A stretch of DNA of 64,000 bases from the NCBI GenBank assembly GCA_030426665.1, contig JAUHYD010000004.1, positions 169,598 through 233,597 of the forward strand, written 5' to 3'. Source of the stretch: Bacteroidia bacterium. Its GTDB lineage: Bacteria; Bacteroidota; Bacteroidia; Chitinophagales; Chitinophagaceae. This document shows, one piece after another, positions 8,604 to 17,518 of the stretch. The position numbers and the translations under genes are program-made. How positions within the stretch are numbered: position 1 is the first letter of the stretch; each line of letters opens with the position of its first letter. The notes under the pieces are model-generated. The model was not told where the DNA came from and searched no databases. It saw only the letters and a program-made list of their open reading frames with translations.

Positions 8604-9266
8604 ATGAAATACCCAAATCTTTTATTACCTCTGGCATTCGTTCTTGTTTTTTCATTTTCCGCAATGGGGCAAGCGAAGAGTAAGATTGTTATCCCAAAAC
8701 TAAACGACAAATACTCTGAGTTGGTATCAAAAGCCGAAGCCGGCGATACAGACGTTGATTTTCGTGAAATGCGGTTTGCCTTACTTGACAGTAAACAGTA
8801 TCGTTTAAAAGCGTAACAGATGAATGAATTTGACAGCTTGCGACACAAACTATTCGAAGCAAAAAATAAAAGAGCCTACCGCGAAGTAATCAATGCTTGT
8901 AACCTACTGCTCAGTATCGACTACACCTATTTGTATGCACAGAAATACCTCTGCCAGACGTATAAGATTGTTGGAGACACAGCGAACTACAATAAGTACC
9001 GAACTATTGAAATGGGGTTACTGACATCAATAGTGAGCGGTGGCGACGGAAAGACGTGCGAAACACCCTGGGAAGCAGCTCAGGTATATGAAGAGTATTT
9101 TGTGCTTAATATGCTCGGAGAAAAAATGCAGTCCCAAAAACTGACCCAGTGTACTAACTATATTTGCGACGAATTAGCTGTTAAAGAAGAAAACGGGAAT
9201 GATAAAAAGCATTTTTTTGATGTCACTCAAATGCTCATAGCAAAGGAAAAGATGTTGCAAGATTGA
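8604..9266 (+). pseudogene. DUF4919-like secreted protein interrupted by an in-frame stop
   Basis: Two open stretches in the same frame (8604-8816 and 8820-9266) are separated by one TAA at 8814-8816. Read through, they give about 220 residues: a signal peptide (MKYPNLLLPLAFVL... cleaved near GQA), then KLNDKYSELV and DVDFREMRFALL, then after the stop FDSLRHKLFEAKN, SIDYTYLYAQKYL, SGGDGKTCETPWEAAQVYEEYF. This is the order I recall for DUF4919 proteins of Bacteroidota, whose function is unknown. Both halves keep normal coding character, so the mutation looks recent, or it could be a sequencing error. The downstream half could start at ATG 8820 but would lack a signal peptide. Confidence 0.7.
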
Positions 9267-9344
9267 TGTTACCATTGTTATTGCTCCGATTACTCCGGCA
9301 GCCGACGCACCGATAATCAACGCTCAGGCTTTGAGCTGTCGCAC

Positions 9345-9917
9345 TTACTGTCTATCCACTATGTAACTAAGTTCAGTTACCCCATTTGTAAATTGTCGGG
9401 TCGCCAATAGATTCAATTTTATTTTGTCTTTGATGTCTTTAAACAATGGAATACCTCGCCCGAGAATAACCGGATTGACAAACAGCCAATAGCCATCAAT
9501 CAAGTTTTGCTCCATAAGCGCATGTGTTGCTGTCGGGCTGCCGAAAAGTAAGATTTCATTTCCTTCCTGTTGTTTTATTTCATTTATTCTTTCTGAAAGG
9601 TTGTCGCTGATAATTGTTGTGTTTGTCAGGCCTTCTTGTTTCATTGTTCTTGACAAAACAACTTTGTGAACATTGCTATACCATCGTGAATGTTCAATGT
9701 CGTGCTTGCTCGCATTCGGCTTGTCTGCAGCAGTAGGCCAGTAGCCTTCCATCATCTGATACGTCACCCGACCGTATAGCGCAATATCACCTTCGCCTAT
9801 CCGCTTACCTACATGATCAAAGATTTCTTCATCAACTTTAATCCAGTCCATTTCACCATTGGGCCCTGCTACAAATCCGTCAAGCGAGATATGCATAAAT
9901 GAAATTACATTCCTCAT
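9345..9917 (-). CDS. Dihydrofolate reductase-family protein (RibD C-terminal type)
   Basis: 190 residues matching the YyaP/YwjB-like branch of the RibD-C/DHFR fold: ISFMHISLDGFVAGPNGEMDW at the N-terminus, GDIALYGRVTYQMMEGYW as the NADPH-contact loop, EILLFGSPTATHALMEQNLIDGYWLFVNPVILG in the middle, and GIPLFKD near the end. The family contains NADPH-dependent reductases of mostly unknown substrate and is distinct from housekeeping FolA. The gene is monocistronic and converges on the DUF4919 pseudogene. Confidence 0.85.
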   Translation of the reverse strand: MRNVISFMHISLDGFVAGPNGEMDWIKVDEEIFDHVGKRIGEGDIALYGRVTYQMMEGYWPTAADKPNASKHDIEHSRWYSNVHKVVLSRTMKQEGLTNTTIISDNLSERINEIKQQEGNEILLFGSPTATHALMEQNLIDGYWLFVNPVILGRGIPLFKDIKDKIKLNLLATRQFTNGVTELSYIVDRQ

Positions 9918-10001
9918 TTTGTTCTGTTTTTTTATTGTTCAGCGTATGTTTCCCGACTCATAGCGGCAATCATTCACCTGATTCACAAAAAATACATACT
10001 C

Positions 10002-11204
10002 TTACTTCTTAAGGTATTCAAATATACTGTCGTATACAAATGAATTTACGCTTTCTACAGGAATATCATATATTTTAGCCAAGTACTCCTCGGTACCTCC
10101 CTGATATGTATCGGTTAGAACGTCAATCAATCCCTTGTAACCAACTTTCTTATCAACAAGATACGCTACCAGACCTCCAATTGCATAATAAACATCCGTT
10201 TTTTCTCCAACAAACTTCATCCCCGGCAATGTTTTAGAAAAACCAAATACACTGTCTAATGTTTTACAATCGTGCTCAACTAGGTACTTTTTTAAACACT
10301 CAAGATGAAAACCCAAGTCCTTTTCCTGGCTTCCGCCAAAATAGGTTGCTATCCCTTCATCAATTAAACCGTTATATTTTGTACCAGAACGTAAACTGTC
10401 AGAAGAGTAAATTATGTTCGCGTATATGTGGACTAGTTCATGAGGGTAGTACTCGGAGTTATTACCGGCAAATATGCGCTTTGCGTAGTGCAAAGAATAA
10501 CCACCGGTACTATTATCGTTAGCATACATCGTTTGATTGAATTCCACGCCTAATGTTCGCCATAGGTCTTGATACGTTTTACAGGAATAATAAGTGAACG
10601 TACATGCATTGACATGAAAATAACTGGCAAGTGCATTGTTACACGAATCCATTCTTTGTGCTTGCTTTTCATTAAACGTTCTATTGTGATTTATTTTGTA
10701 AGTTATCTTTCCTACCTTTCTTTCCCGCCAGTACTTAGTCAGCATTTCTACCGGAAATTTTAGCTTATATTCTCCATTTTTGTTTTTCGTTATTGCGACA
10801 TCATTTATTTGATTGACATAATATTTAACAGAATCCCATTTCCCGACGTATGCAATTCTAGCCATATAATCTTCATATTCCATTTCCCGAGAAATACTAA
10901 GAATTACGGGATGATACTGTACAGATCTGTCATCGTATTTTCCTTCCGATGCTTGTCGAAAATAAAAAAAAGGCGTTCGATATAGGGTAAGGTCTTCCTC
11001 TATCCAATACGGATTCAATACAAGACTACTATCTTTCATTATAAACAAGCTATCTTGCTTACTGATGAAGTTAGTAAGCAGGTTAACCATAGAGTCTAAT
11101 GTTTCTTGCTTAATGTGGCGGGACAAATACGGGTTTACCATTATCTCTTGACCCATCGTTACATTACTCAAAAGTAGGGCGATATACAAAAATATTCTAT
11201 TCAT
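10002..11204 (-). CDS. Secreted gluzincin-like putative metalloprotease
   Basis: 400 residues from ATG at 11204, which places a clean signal peptide (MNRIFLYIALLLSNVTMGQ) at the N-terminus; the longer reading from 11348 gives an implausible Gly/Pro-rich extension. The key signal is HELVH at residues 255-259, followed by DEGIATYFGG with Glu283. This HExxH plus downstream Glu is the zinc-site layout of gluzincins (M1/M4-like clan MA). The rest is not assigned to a named family. A protein of this kind would act in the periplasm or outside the cell. No T9SS sorting domain is present. Neighbours give no functional clue. Confidence 0.65.
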   Translation of the reverse strand: MNRIFLYIALLLSNVTMGQEIMVNPYLSRHIKQETLDSMVNLLTNFISKQDSLFIMKDSSLVLNPYWIEEDLTLYRTPFFYFRQASEGKYDDRSVQYHPVILSISREMEYEDYMARIAYVGKWDSVKYYVNQINDVAITKNKNGEYKLKFPVEMLTKYWRERKVGKITYKINHNRTFNEKQAQRMDSCNNALASYFHVNACTFTYYSCKTYQDLWRTLGVEFNQTMYANDNSTGGYSLHYAKRIFAGNNSEYYPHELVHIYANIIYSSDSLRSGTKYNGLIDEGIATYFGGSQEKDLGFHLECLKKYLVEHDCKTLDSVFGFSKTLPGMKFVGEKTDVYYAIGGLVAYLVDKKVGYKGLIDVLTDTYQGGTEEYLAKIYDIPVESVNSFVYDSIFEYLKK

Positions 11205-11389
11205 TTCTACAGGTTTGTAAGATTTGAAAAGATATTGAATAAAACTCAAACAAACGCCCCCACCCCCTGGTCCAAACATACCACTTGGTCCAAATAAGCT
11301 GAAGCGTCCGCTTCTGAAGCCCGCTTCCGTCCTTGGTCTGCTCTTCAATCAGCAATTCACCAACCACTCAACAGCAAAGAAAATTCCCA

Positions 11390-11695
11390 CTACCCAACAT
11401 GATCCTCATACAGCTCCAGCCTTTGCTGTAGTAGCTTCATCTCTGCCTGCATGGTTTCTATACGTTGCAGCAGGTGCGCAATAGCGGCTACACCTTCGGT
11501 ATTAATATCCAATTCGGTATGTAGGCGAACCAGTCGCTCCAATGTTCCCATTTGGTCTTGTTGCAGGTATTGGCGTTCCTCTACTTCTGCTATTTCTATT
11601 AGGTCAGCATCGCACAGGTTACTGATAAACGTGTAGGATATGCTGTGGTGTGTGCAGAAGTCATCTACCAGTATCATTTCTTCCATATTCATCAT
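11390..11695 (-). CDS. cbpM: Chaperone modulator CbpM / MerR-like protein
   Basis: 101 residues with a MerR-type helix-turn-helix N-terminus (MILVDDFCTHHSISYTFI, LCDADLIEIAEV) and a C-terminal coiled coil (AHLLQRIETMQAEMKLLQQRLELY). CbpM binds the J domain of CbpA and inhibits its co-chaperone activity. The gene overlaps the upstream cbpA stop codon by one base (TAATG), giving translational coupling, which is the normal cbpA-cbpM layout. The ATG at 11692 immediately after the chosen start is an equally possible start. Confidence 0.88.
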   Translation of the reverse strand: MMNMEEMILVDDFCTHHSISYTFISNLCDADLIEIAEVEERQYLQQDQMGTLERLVRLHTELDINTEGVAAIAHLLQRIETMQAEMKLLQQRLELYEDHVG

Positions 11696-12618
11696 TAGCT
11701 GTTTTTAGCGTTCTGTAATTGTTTGAAAAGCTCTTTCTCTTTGTCTGTAAGACCCGTAGGTATTGCGATGTTGTAGGTCACGAACAAGTCACCAAACTGG
11801 CCCTCCTTCTTATATACCGGAAAACCCTTTCCCTTCACCCGTATTTTCGCACCATTCTGTGTTTCCGGTGCTACTTTCAGTTTTATTTTACCGTCCAGGG
11901 TGTCTGTGGTTAGTTCACCACCCAGCACCGCTGTGTACAGTGGCAGGTCTGCTGTCGTGTACAGATCATTACCTACTCTTTTGAAGCTGGTGTTATTCTG
12001 AATGACAAACTTGATGTATAGGTCTCCCTTTGGTCCTCCGTTGATGCCTTCGCCGCCATAGCCTTTCAGCTTTATCACTTGCCCGTCCTCTACACCTGCA
12101 TGAATAGTGATGCGCACCTGCTTACCGTTCACGGTGAGTATTTGTTTTCTGGTGGTAGCGGCATCGGTCAGCGTCATGTGTAGTTCGGCATTAAAGTCCT
12201 CTCCACGATACTTCGCCCTTCGCCCCGACTGCTGACGAGCACCACCAAACATCTGCTCAAAAAAGTCTGAAAACTGTCCCGCATCGCCGCCAAAACCACC
12301 GAACTGTTCCCCACCGCCACCCTGGCTGTATGTGTACTGTTGCTGACCCGATTGTTGCTGCTGCTGTCTTGCTTGTTCATACTGGTCGGCATGCTTCCAG
12401 TTCTCTCCATACTGGTCATACTTCTTTCTTTTTTCAGGGTCACTCAACACTTCGTTTGCCTCATTTATCTCCTGAAATTTTTTCTTTGCCGCAGCATCAT
12501 CCGGGTTCAGATCCGGGTGATACTTTCTCGCCAGTTTTCGATAGGCTTTCTTTATGTCATTTTCCGACGCCCCTTTTTCAAGTCCTAAAACTTTATAATA
12601 ATCTATAAATGATGCCAT
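11695..12618 (-). CDS. cbpA: DnaJ-class co-chaperone CbpA
   Basis: 307 residues. The J domain spans residues 1-70 ([20 protein letters not shown], with HPD in [11 protein letters not shown]). A Gly/Gln-rich linker (about 80-130) follows, then two DnaJ C-terminal substrate-binding domains ([34 protein letters not shown]). The cysteine zinc fingers of true DnaJ are absent, placing it in the CbpA/type II class. It stimulates DnaK ATPase activity. CbpM is translationally coupled downstream. A CAAATTTA at 12644-12651 reads TAAATTTG on the minus strand, a possible -7 element, though no -33 partner is seen. Confidence 0.93.
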   Translation of the reverse strand: MASFIDYYKVLGLEKGASENDIKKAYRKLARKYHPDLNPDDAAAKKKFQEINEANEVLSDPEKRKKYDQYGENWKHADQYEQARQQQQQSGQQQYTYSQGGGGEQFGGFGGDAGQFSDFFEQMFGGARQQSGRRAKYRGEDFNAELHMTLTDAATTRKQILTVNGKQVRITIHAGVEDGQVIKLKGYGGEGINGGPKGDLYIKFVIQNNTSFKRVGNDLYTTADLPLYTAVLGGELTTDTLDGKIKLKVAPETQNGAKIRVKGKGFPVYKKEGQFGDLFVTYNIAIPTGLTDKEKELFKQLQNAKNS

Positions 12619-12730
12619 TTGTTACAAACTGTATTATGTAATCCAAATTTACGAAAATCATTCGACCCATTTGCTGATGTAAATCAGCCAACAAGACGTT
12701 TTAACACTGTAAAAGAAAGGAAACTAAATT

Positions 12731-12748
12731 GGGATGGGCGCCCATCCC
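12731..12748 (-). terminator. Perfect GC-rich palindrome, probable terminator
   Basis: An 18-base perfect palindrome (GGGATGGGC then GCCCATCCC) lies just after the stop of the glucosaminidase gene in the minus direction. On that strand it is followed by AATTTAGTTTCC. It would form a short hairpin with a GC-rich stem. An operator for the downstream cbpA gene is an alternative. Confidence 0.4.
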
Positions 12749-12769
12749 GAATATGTTTTTGAGAACGGA

Positions 12770-13249
12770 TTATAGCATTTTATTGCGCTTGAGCACACCA
12801 AAAACTTTGCGCTCCCACTGCTCCGGCTCTTCAGAGTAACCGGCATTGCTGATGGCTTTTACCCAGGCCGCCGGATCATCATTGTCCTTCAGTTTCTTAT
12901 AGAAGCGCTTGCGTGAGATAACCTCACAAAAGTCAATGTAAGATTCATAAACATTGTCGTATTGCTTGTATCGGCTTTGATGACCATAGCGGTTGACAAT
13001 ATTGTTTTTACCCACTATCCCGAAGTGATTGTTCAGCACTTTTGCTGCAGGCCCGACACCACCCGAAGACTCGATAGAAGCCACCGCCAGAATAACACTC
13101 GCCGGAATACCATACGCCTCTGATAGTATTGTTGCCAATAATTTATGGTTGGCAATATACCGCCGGTTCTGCGCGCTACCGGAGTAGGCAGACAGCAATA
13201 GTACCAATGCCAGTACCGCAGTTTTCGATATGTTATTAAATGACCTCAT
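12770..13249 (-). CDS. Secreted glucosaminidase-domain protein (FlgJ-like)
   Basis: 159 residues: a signal peptide (about 1-26, ending GSAQ), then a single glucosaminidase/LYZ2-type domain. Typical features are ILSEAYGIPASVILAVASIESSGG with the catalytic-type Glu in SIESS, NNHFGIVGKN, and the substrate strand YKQYDNVYESYIDFCEVI. Such enzymes cut the glycan strands of peptidoglycan in the periplasm. There is no LysM or other wall-binding module. The closest relatives by architecture are short Bacteroidota glucosaminidases, not flagellar FlgJ. A TATCTTTG on the minus strand (13264-13271) could be its -7 element. Confidence 0.85.
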   Translation of the reverse strand: MRSFNNISKTAVLALVLLLSAYSGSAQNRRYIANHKLLATILSEAYGIPASVILAVASIESSGGVGPAAKVLNNHFGIVGKNNIVNRYGHQSRYKQYDNVYESYIDFCEVISRKRFYKKLKDNDDPAAWVKAISNAGYSEEPEQWERKVFGVLKRNKML

Positions 13250-13348
13250 GCTACTTGCAACAGCAAAGATAAAGATATTTTACGAATGAATAAGTTTTTA
13301 ACAATAACTATGGATGTATGGCATACAGAAACCTACACAGACAGATAA

Positions 13349-14692
13349 CTACAATGTCACGCTACGTTGTACGCGATTTTGTTTTTCGGCATGCTCGGCC
13401 ATAAAGAGTTCATAGGCCTGTCGCCACCCGCTCCACTCCTCGTCTGTGCCCAACGAAAAGTTGTGAAATACGGTGATAAGCATACTGCCGGTTTCTTCCA
13501 GAGATTGGCTCATGTTCCGCAACAAGTCGAACGCTTCAGAGGGCGGCAGCCCCATTTCGTAGTGTGCGGTAGTATCCATAAAGCAGAACGGGAAAACACG
13601 AATTGGTGCCGGCGCCTCATTTTCGATATCGTACCACATAAACGAGCAACCCGTTCCTGCCCTGAAACCTAAGTGCGACCCGTATCCCATGCTGTAATCC
13701 TCCGTTATATTGTTTTTCAGCAGCAGCCGATAGGTATTTGGAATTTTCAGTCGGATATAATGTTGCCGCGATTTTCGGGTTTTGTATTTCAGTATTTGCT
13801 CCAGCAGTGCTTTTTCTTCTTTCATCACATCGCCCGTATCCGAGTAGTAAGACGGGTGGATACCTATCCGGGCACCTGTTTCTCTCACTAAGTTTTTTAT
13901 TACACGTACCATTGCAGGATGCTCCGGGTGGATATTCCTGTCGAACTTAGTTGTCTGCTGTGCAGACAGTATAAAGTAGGCAGGGGAAAAGCCATATTCC
14001 TTATGTAGTTGTCGCAACCAGCGGAACGAATCGTAAGGGTCTTTTTGCTTCTTCTTCAGCACCTTTGTCCGGGTTGTTATCTGTCGTATGTCGATCTTCA
14101 GCAGCGCCTTGATATAGGCACCCGCAATCCTTCCGAATCCCTTGTGCAGGTGAGAGTACGCCATATCTATGTCGTATGTTGGCCGGAAGGTGAATAGCGG
14201 CAAAGGCAAACTGATATCGAATGTATCTGACAATAAGTTTCGGAAGGTAGCTACCCATTCATCTACTACCGGTCGGGACAATACGCCTGACTTGTATAGT
14301 ATACTCTCTACCGCCGGGTATCTGCCATGTTTATCCGGCTCATAAGGTTGGTATTCCTCATATCGGGATAGTAAGTAGAAAATGGCAGAAAACATATCGA
14401 AGGGTAATGAGCATCCGGCATCCGCCATATCGAAGAATGTAGGTATTCCGTTCCACTTACCTTTATCAGGATTTACCGGGTGTGTACCTGTTTCTGCCAA
14501 TAGGCCAGCCATTGGGACAGACAGCCGGGTTTCATTCCCGACACCATATCCTACCACATGTTCGTTGGCAGTAATGTCGGCTATATCTGTTACTATTCTG
14601 AAATTTAGTTGCAGCCGCTCCCTGAAAAGCCAGTCCGAAACGTATTCCAGACGGGGACTATTTTGGTTGCAGTATACAACTATTGTATCCAT
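13349..14692 (-). CDS. Polysaccharide deacetylase-like protein
   Basis: 447 residues, cytosolic by appearance. The N-terminal region (about 1-150, with DPYEEYQ-like text SRYEEYQPYEPDKHGRYP) matches the conserved leader domain of a Bacteroidota family annotated as polysaccharide deacetylase. The NodB-like core begins near residue 170 with FRPTYDIDMAYSH, where Asp residues would bind metal, followed by AYFILSAQ and IGIHPSY, the His of which fits the second metal ligand. The true substrate is unknown. It follows lutB by 13 nt on the same strand, probably in one transcript. Confidence 0.7.
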   Translation of the reverse strand: MDTIVVYCNQNSPRLEYVSDWLFRERLQLNFRIVTDIADITANEHVVGYGVGNETRLSVPMAGLLAETGTHPVNPDKGKWNGIPTFFDMADAGCSLPFDMFSAIFYLLSRYEEYQPYEPDKHGRYPAVESILYKSGVLSRPVVDEWVATFRNLLSDTFDISLPLPLFTFRPTYDIDMAYSHLHKGFGRIAGAYIKALLKIDIRQITTRTKVLKKKQKDPYDSFRWLRQLHKEYGFSPAYFILSAQQTTKFDRNIHPEHPAMVRVIKNLVRETGARIGIHPSYYSDTGDVMKEEKALLEQILKYKTRKSRQHYIRLKIPNTYRLLLKNNITEDYSMGYGSHLGFRAGTGCSFMWYDIENEAPAPIRVFPFCFMDTTAHYEMGLPPSEAFDLLRNMSQSLEETGSMLITVFHNFSLGTDEEWSGWRQAYELFMAEHAEKQNRVQRSVTL

Positions 14693-14705
14693 ATAATCAG
14701 GATTA

Positions 14706-16079
14706 TCAGTTATTACGTTCCTTCCACATTTTGTTAAAGGTCTTATCAGAGAAATTGAGTGTCGTCCTATGTTTTACCCATGAATCCTTAAACATCTTAT
14801 TGACCACCTTGTTCTTTATGCCAGGGCTCGCCATATTCAGCAAGGTACGGCTCAGCATTGCCTGTTCCCACATAGTCCACACAGCCTGTTCTTTAAAGCC
14901 ATTATGCTTTTCCTTCACCGCTATGTTTCGGTTTTCGAGCAGCATCTCGTGTATATTTATTTTCACGGGACACACCTCTGTACAGTTGCCACAGAGGCTC
15001 GATGCATAGCTGAGGTGCTTGTACTCTTTCATGCCACTCAGGTGGGGGGTAATTACAGACCCGATCGGGCCACTATACGTCGCTCCGTATGCGTGTCCGC
15101 CTATATTCTTATACACCGGGCAGGCGTTGAGGCAAGACCCGCAGCGAATGCAATACATGCTTTCACGCAATTCTTTTCTCAGTAAATTGGTACGGCCGTT
15201 GTCCAGCAGTATCACATACATTTCCTTTGGTCCATCTGTTTCGCCTGCTTTACGTGGCCCGGAAAATATAGAGTTGTAAACAGTTACCTGTTGCCCGGTA
15301 CCAAATGTTGACAACAACGGCCAGAACAGTTGCAGGTCGTTGATGGAAGGTATCAGTTTCTCTATACCCACAATAGCAATATGCACTCCCGGAAATGTTG
15401 CCGACAACCGTCCGTTACCCTCATTCTCCGTCATACACACACCACCCACGTCTGCGAGCAGGAAATTACCTCCCGTAATGCCCACCTCTGCCGTTATGTA
15501 CTTTTGCCTCAGTTTATGGCGGGTTACTGTTGTTATTTCCGACGGTGTCAGGTTAGGTTCTGTGCCCAATTTTTCGTGAAATAGCTTAGCTACATCTTCC
15601 TTGCTCTTGTGCATAGCAGGGGTAACAATGTGGTAGGGTGGCTCTCCGTCCAGCTGCTGTATGTATTCCCCGAGGTCTGTTTCTACCGACTCTATGCCAT
15701 GCTCGCCCAGAAAGTCGTTGAGGCCTATCTCCTCAGTCACCATCGACTTGGCCTTAACTACCTGCTTTGTCTTTCGGGATTTGCATATTTCTAATACTGC
15801 GTCCAATGCCTCTTGTGCATTCTCTGCCCAAACCACCTTACCGCCATTGGCAGTAAAGTTTTTTTCAAACTGCTCCAGATATACATCTAAGTGTTCGATG
15901 GTTTTCCACTTGATGTTTTTTGCTTTTTCTCTCGCCAGTTCCAGATTGGCATACTGTCGCTTACCTTTTACTACACTGTCGTTATACTTCTGAATATTAA
16001 ACGCCACCTTTCGCTTATGCTCCAGGTCATTGGTCTTTACTTCACTCTTCGCGAAAAATATGTCTTGTTTACTAGCCAT
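14706..16079 (-). CDS. lutB: Lactate utilization iron-sulfur protein LutB
   Basis: 457 residues. The N-terminal LUD domain (about 60-300) includes VVKAKSMVTEEIGLN and HIVTPAMHKSKEDVA. Two 4Fe-4S ferredoxin clusters follow, with cysteines in CIRCGSCLNACPVY and CGNCTEVCPV. LutB passes electrons from L-lactate oxidation in the LutABC complex. lutA and lutC are not within several genes on either side, so the complex is encoded in pieces or LutB works with other partners here. TACCTTTG on the minus strand at 16101-16108 lies 22 nt before the start and is a plausible -7 element. Confidence 0.93.
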   Translation of the reverse strand: MASKQDIFFAKSEVKTNDLEHKRKVAFNIQKYNDSVVKGKRQYANLELAREKAKNIKWKTIEHLDVYLEQFEKNFTANGGKVVWAENAQEALDAVLEICKSRKTKQVVKAKSMVTEEIGLNDFLGEHGIESVETDLGEYIQQLDGEPPYHIVTPAMHKSKEDVAKLFHEKLGTEPNLTPSEITTVTRHKLRQKYITAEVGITGGNFLLADVGGVCMTENEGNGRLSATFPGVHIAIVGIEKLIPSINDLQLFWPLLSTFGTGQQVTVYNSIFSGPRKAGETDGPKEMYVILLDNGRTNLLRKELRESMYCIRCGSCLNACPVYKNIGGHAYGATYSGPIGSVITPHLSGMKEYKHLSYASSLCGNCTEVCPVKINIHEMLLENRNIAVKEKHNGFKEQAVWTMWEQAMLSRTLLNMASPGIKNKVVNKMFKDSWVKHRTTLNFSDKTFNKMWKERNN

Positions 16080-16237
16080 TTCAGAGAAAATATTTCGTCA
16101 CAAAGGTACATTCCTCTAAGCGGAATCATAAGGAGGGTAAAAACAAACATACATAATAATATGAATGAATACTAATGTGACCCCCACATTAGCAGCAACG
16201 GCGTGTTTAGCGGATTGTCAAAAAACACTTGAACCGT

Positions 16238-17452
16238 TTATCGCTTCGGACCGCTCTTCTTTTTGAAGTTTTTACGCTTCTTAGGTCTGCTATCCTTTTT
16301 CGGATCTATCGCCGGTGTTGCGCCAAACTGTTCCGGTACGGTATGCCGTGTCACTTCTTTGCCTATCAGTTCCTCAATCTTGTGAAATTTGAACTGTTCT
16401 TTTTCGGTTACGAATGTAATAGCAGTACCCTTGGTAGCAGCGCGCGCCGTACGACCTATGCGGTGTACATAATCCTCACCATCGTGCGGTACATCATAGT
16501 TGATAACCAGATCTATATCCTCAATGTCTATTCCCCGGCTTAGTATGTCGGTAGCAACGAGTATTTTTGTCTTCCCGCTTTTGAAGTCTATAAGTACTTG
16601 CTCCCGCTGTGCCTGCTCGAGGTCTGACTGTATATTACCTACCGGAAACTTAGAACGCCTCAGTTCATCATACAGCTTGCGTACGCTTAGCTTGCTGGAG
16701 CAGAATATAAGTACACTCCCGAACTCCTTTTGCTGCAATACATGCTTTACCAATGGTATCTTTTGCGGCTCATACACCCAATAGGCTCCCTGTGCTATCT
16801 GCTCCGGTGGTTTAGAGATGGCAATGTTAATCTCTTCAGGTTTGTGCAGTATGCCTGCAGCCAGCTTTCTGATAGCAGGTGGCATTGTTGCCGAAAACAA
16901 TAGGTTCTGACGCTCCTTAGGTAGATAGGAGATTATCTTAACGATGTCATCAAAGAAACCCATATCCAGCATACGGTCGGCCTCATCGAGTATAAGGTAT
17001 TTCAGCCCATCCAGCTTTACATAACCCATATTCAGGTGCGATATCATTCTACCCGGTGTACAGATAGCGATGTCTACCCCTGTTTCTAATGCCTTCCTTT
17101 CAGACGCAAACGAGGCGCCACCCGTGCCACCATATACGGATACAAAACTTACAGAGGTGTAGTAGGTAATACCTTCTAATGTCTGTGCTATTTGTATTGC
17201 CAGCTCACGAGTAGGCACTATTATCAGCGCATTCACCGACTTATCGTCGTGCGGCTCTGAGAGCAGTCTATGTAATACCGGCAGCAGAAAGGCAGCGGTT
17301 TTGCCGGTTCCAGTCTGCGCAGCAGCAATAATATCTTTTCCGGAAATAATATGGGGGATTACCTGTTCCTGCACGGGGGTAGCTGTTTCGTAGCCCATTG
17401 CATCTATCCCGTCCATCAAATCGTCATCAAAGCCAAATTCAGAGAAATACAA
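16238..17452 (-). CDS. DEAD-box ATP-dependent RNA helicase (RhlE-like)
   Basis: 404 residues with the full helicase core in order: Q motif (ATPVQEQVIPHI), motif I AAQTGTGKTAAF, Ia PTRELAIQ, II DEADRMLDMGF, III SATMPP, and in the second RecA domain ILVATDILSRGIDI and HRIGRTARA. A short basic tail (KKRKNFKKKSGPKR) probably aids RNA binding. The size and short tail match RhlE-type helicases, which help ribosome assembly and mRNA turnover, often in the cold. It is transcribed alone. Confidence 0.93.
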   Translation of the reverse strand: MYFSEFGFDDDLMDGIDAMGYETATPVQEQVIPHIISGKDIIAAAQTGTGKTAAFLLPVLHRLLSEPHDDKSVNALIIVPTRELAIQIAQTLEGITYYTSVSFVSVYGGTGGASFASERKALETGVDIAICTPGRMISHLNMGYVKLDGLKYLILDEADRMLDMGFFDDIVKIISYLPKERQNLLFSATMPPAIRKLAAGILHKPEEINIAISKPPEQIAQGAYWVYEPQKIPLVKHVLQQKEFGSVLIFCSSKLSVRKLYDELRRSKFPVGNIQSDLEQAQREQVLIDFKSGKTKILVATDILSRGIDIEDIDLVINYDVPHDGEDYVHRIGRTARAATKGTAITFVTEKEQFKFHKIEELIGKEVTRHTVPEQFGATPAIDPKKDSRPKKRKNFKKKSGPKR

Positions 17453-17518
17453 ATTTTCAGATTTTTCTTAAAGATAGCCATTTGAGCGCATTTTTTGAGT
17501 TTTGGTAAAAAGCAAATC

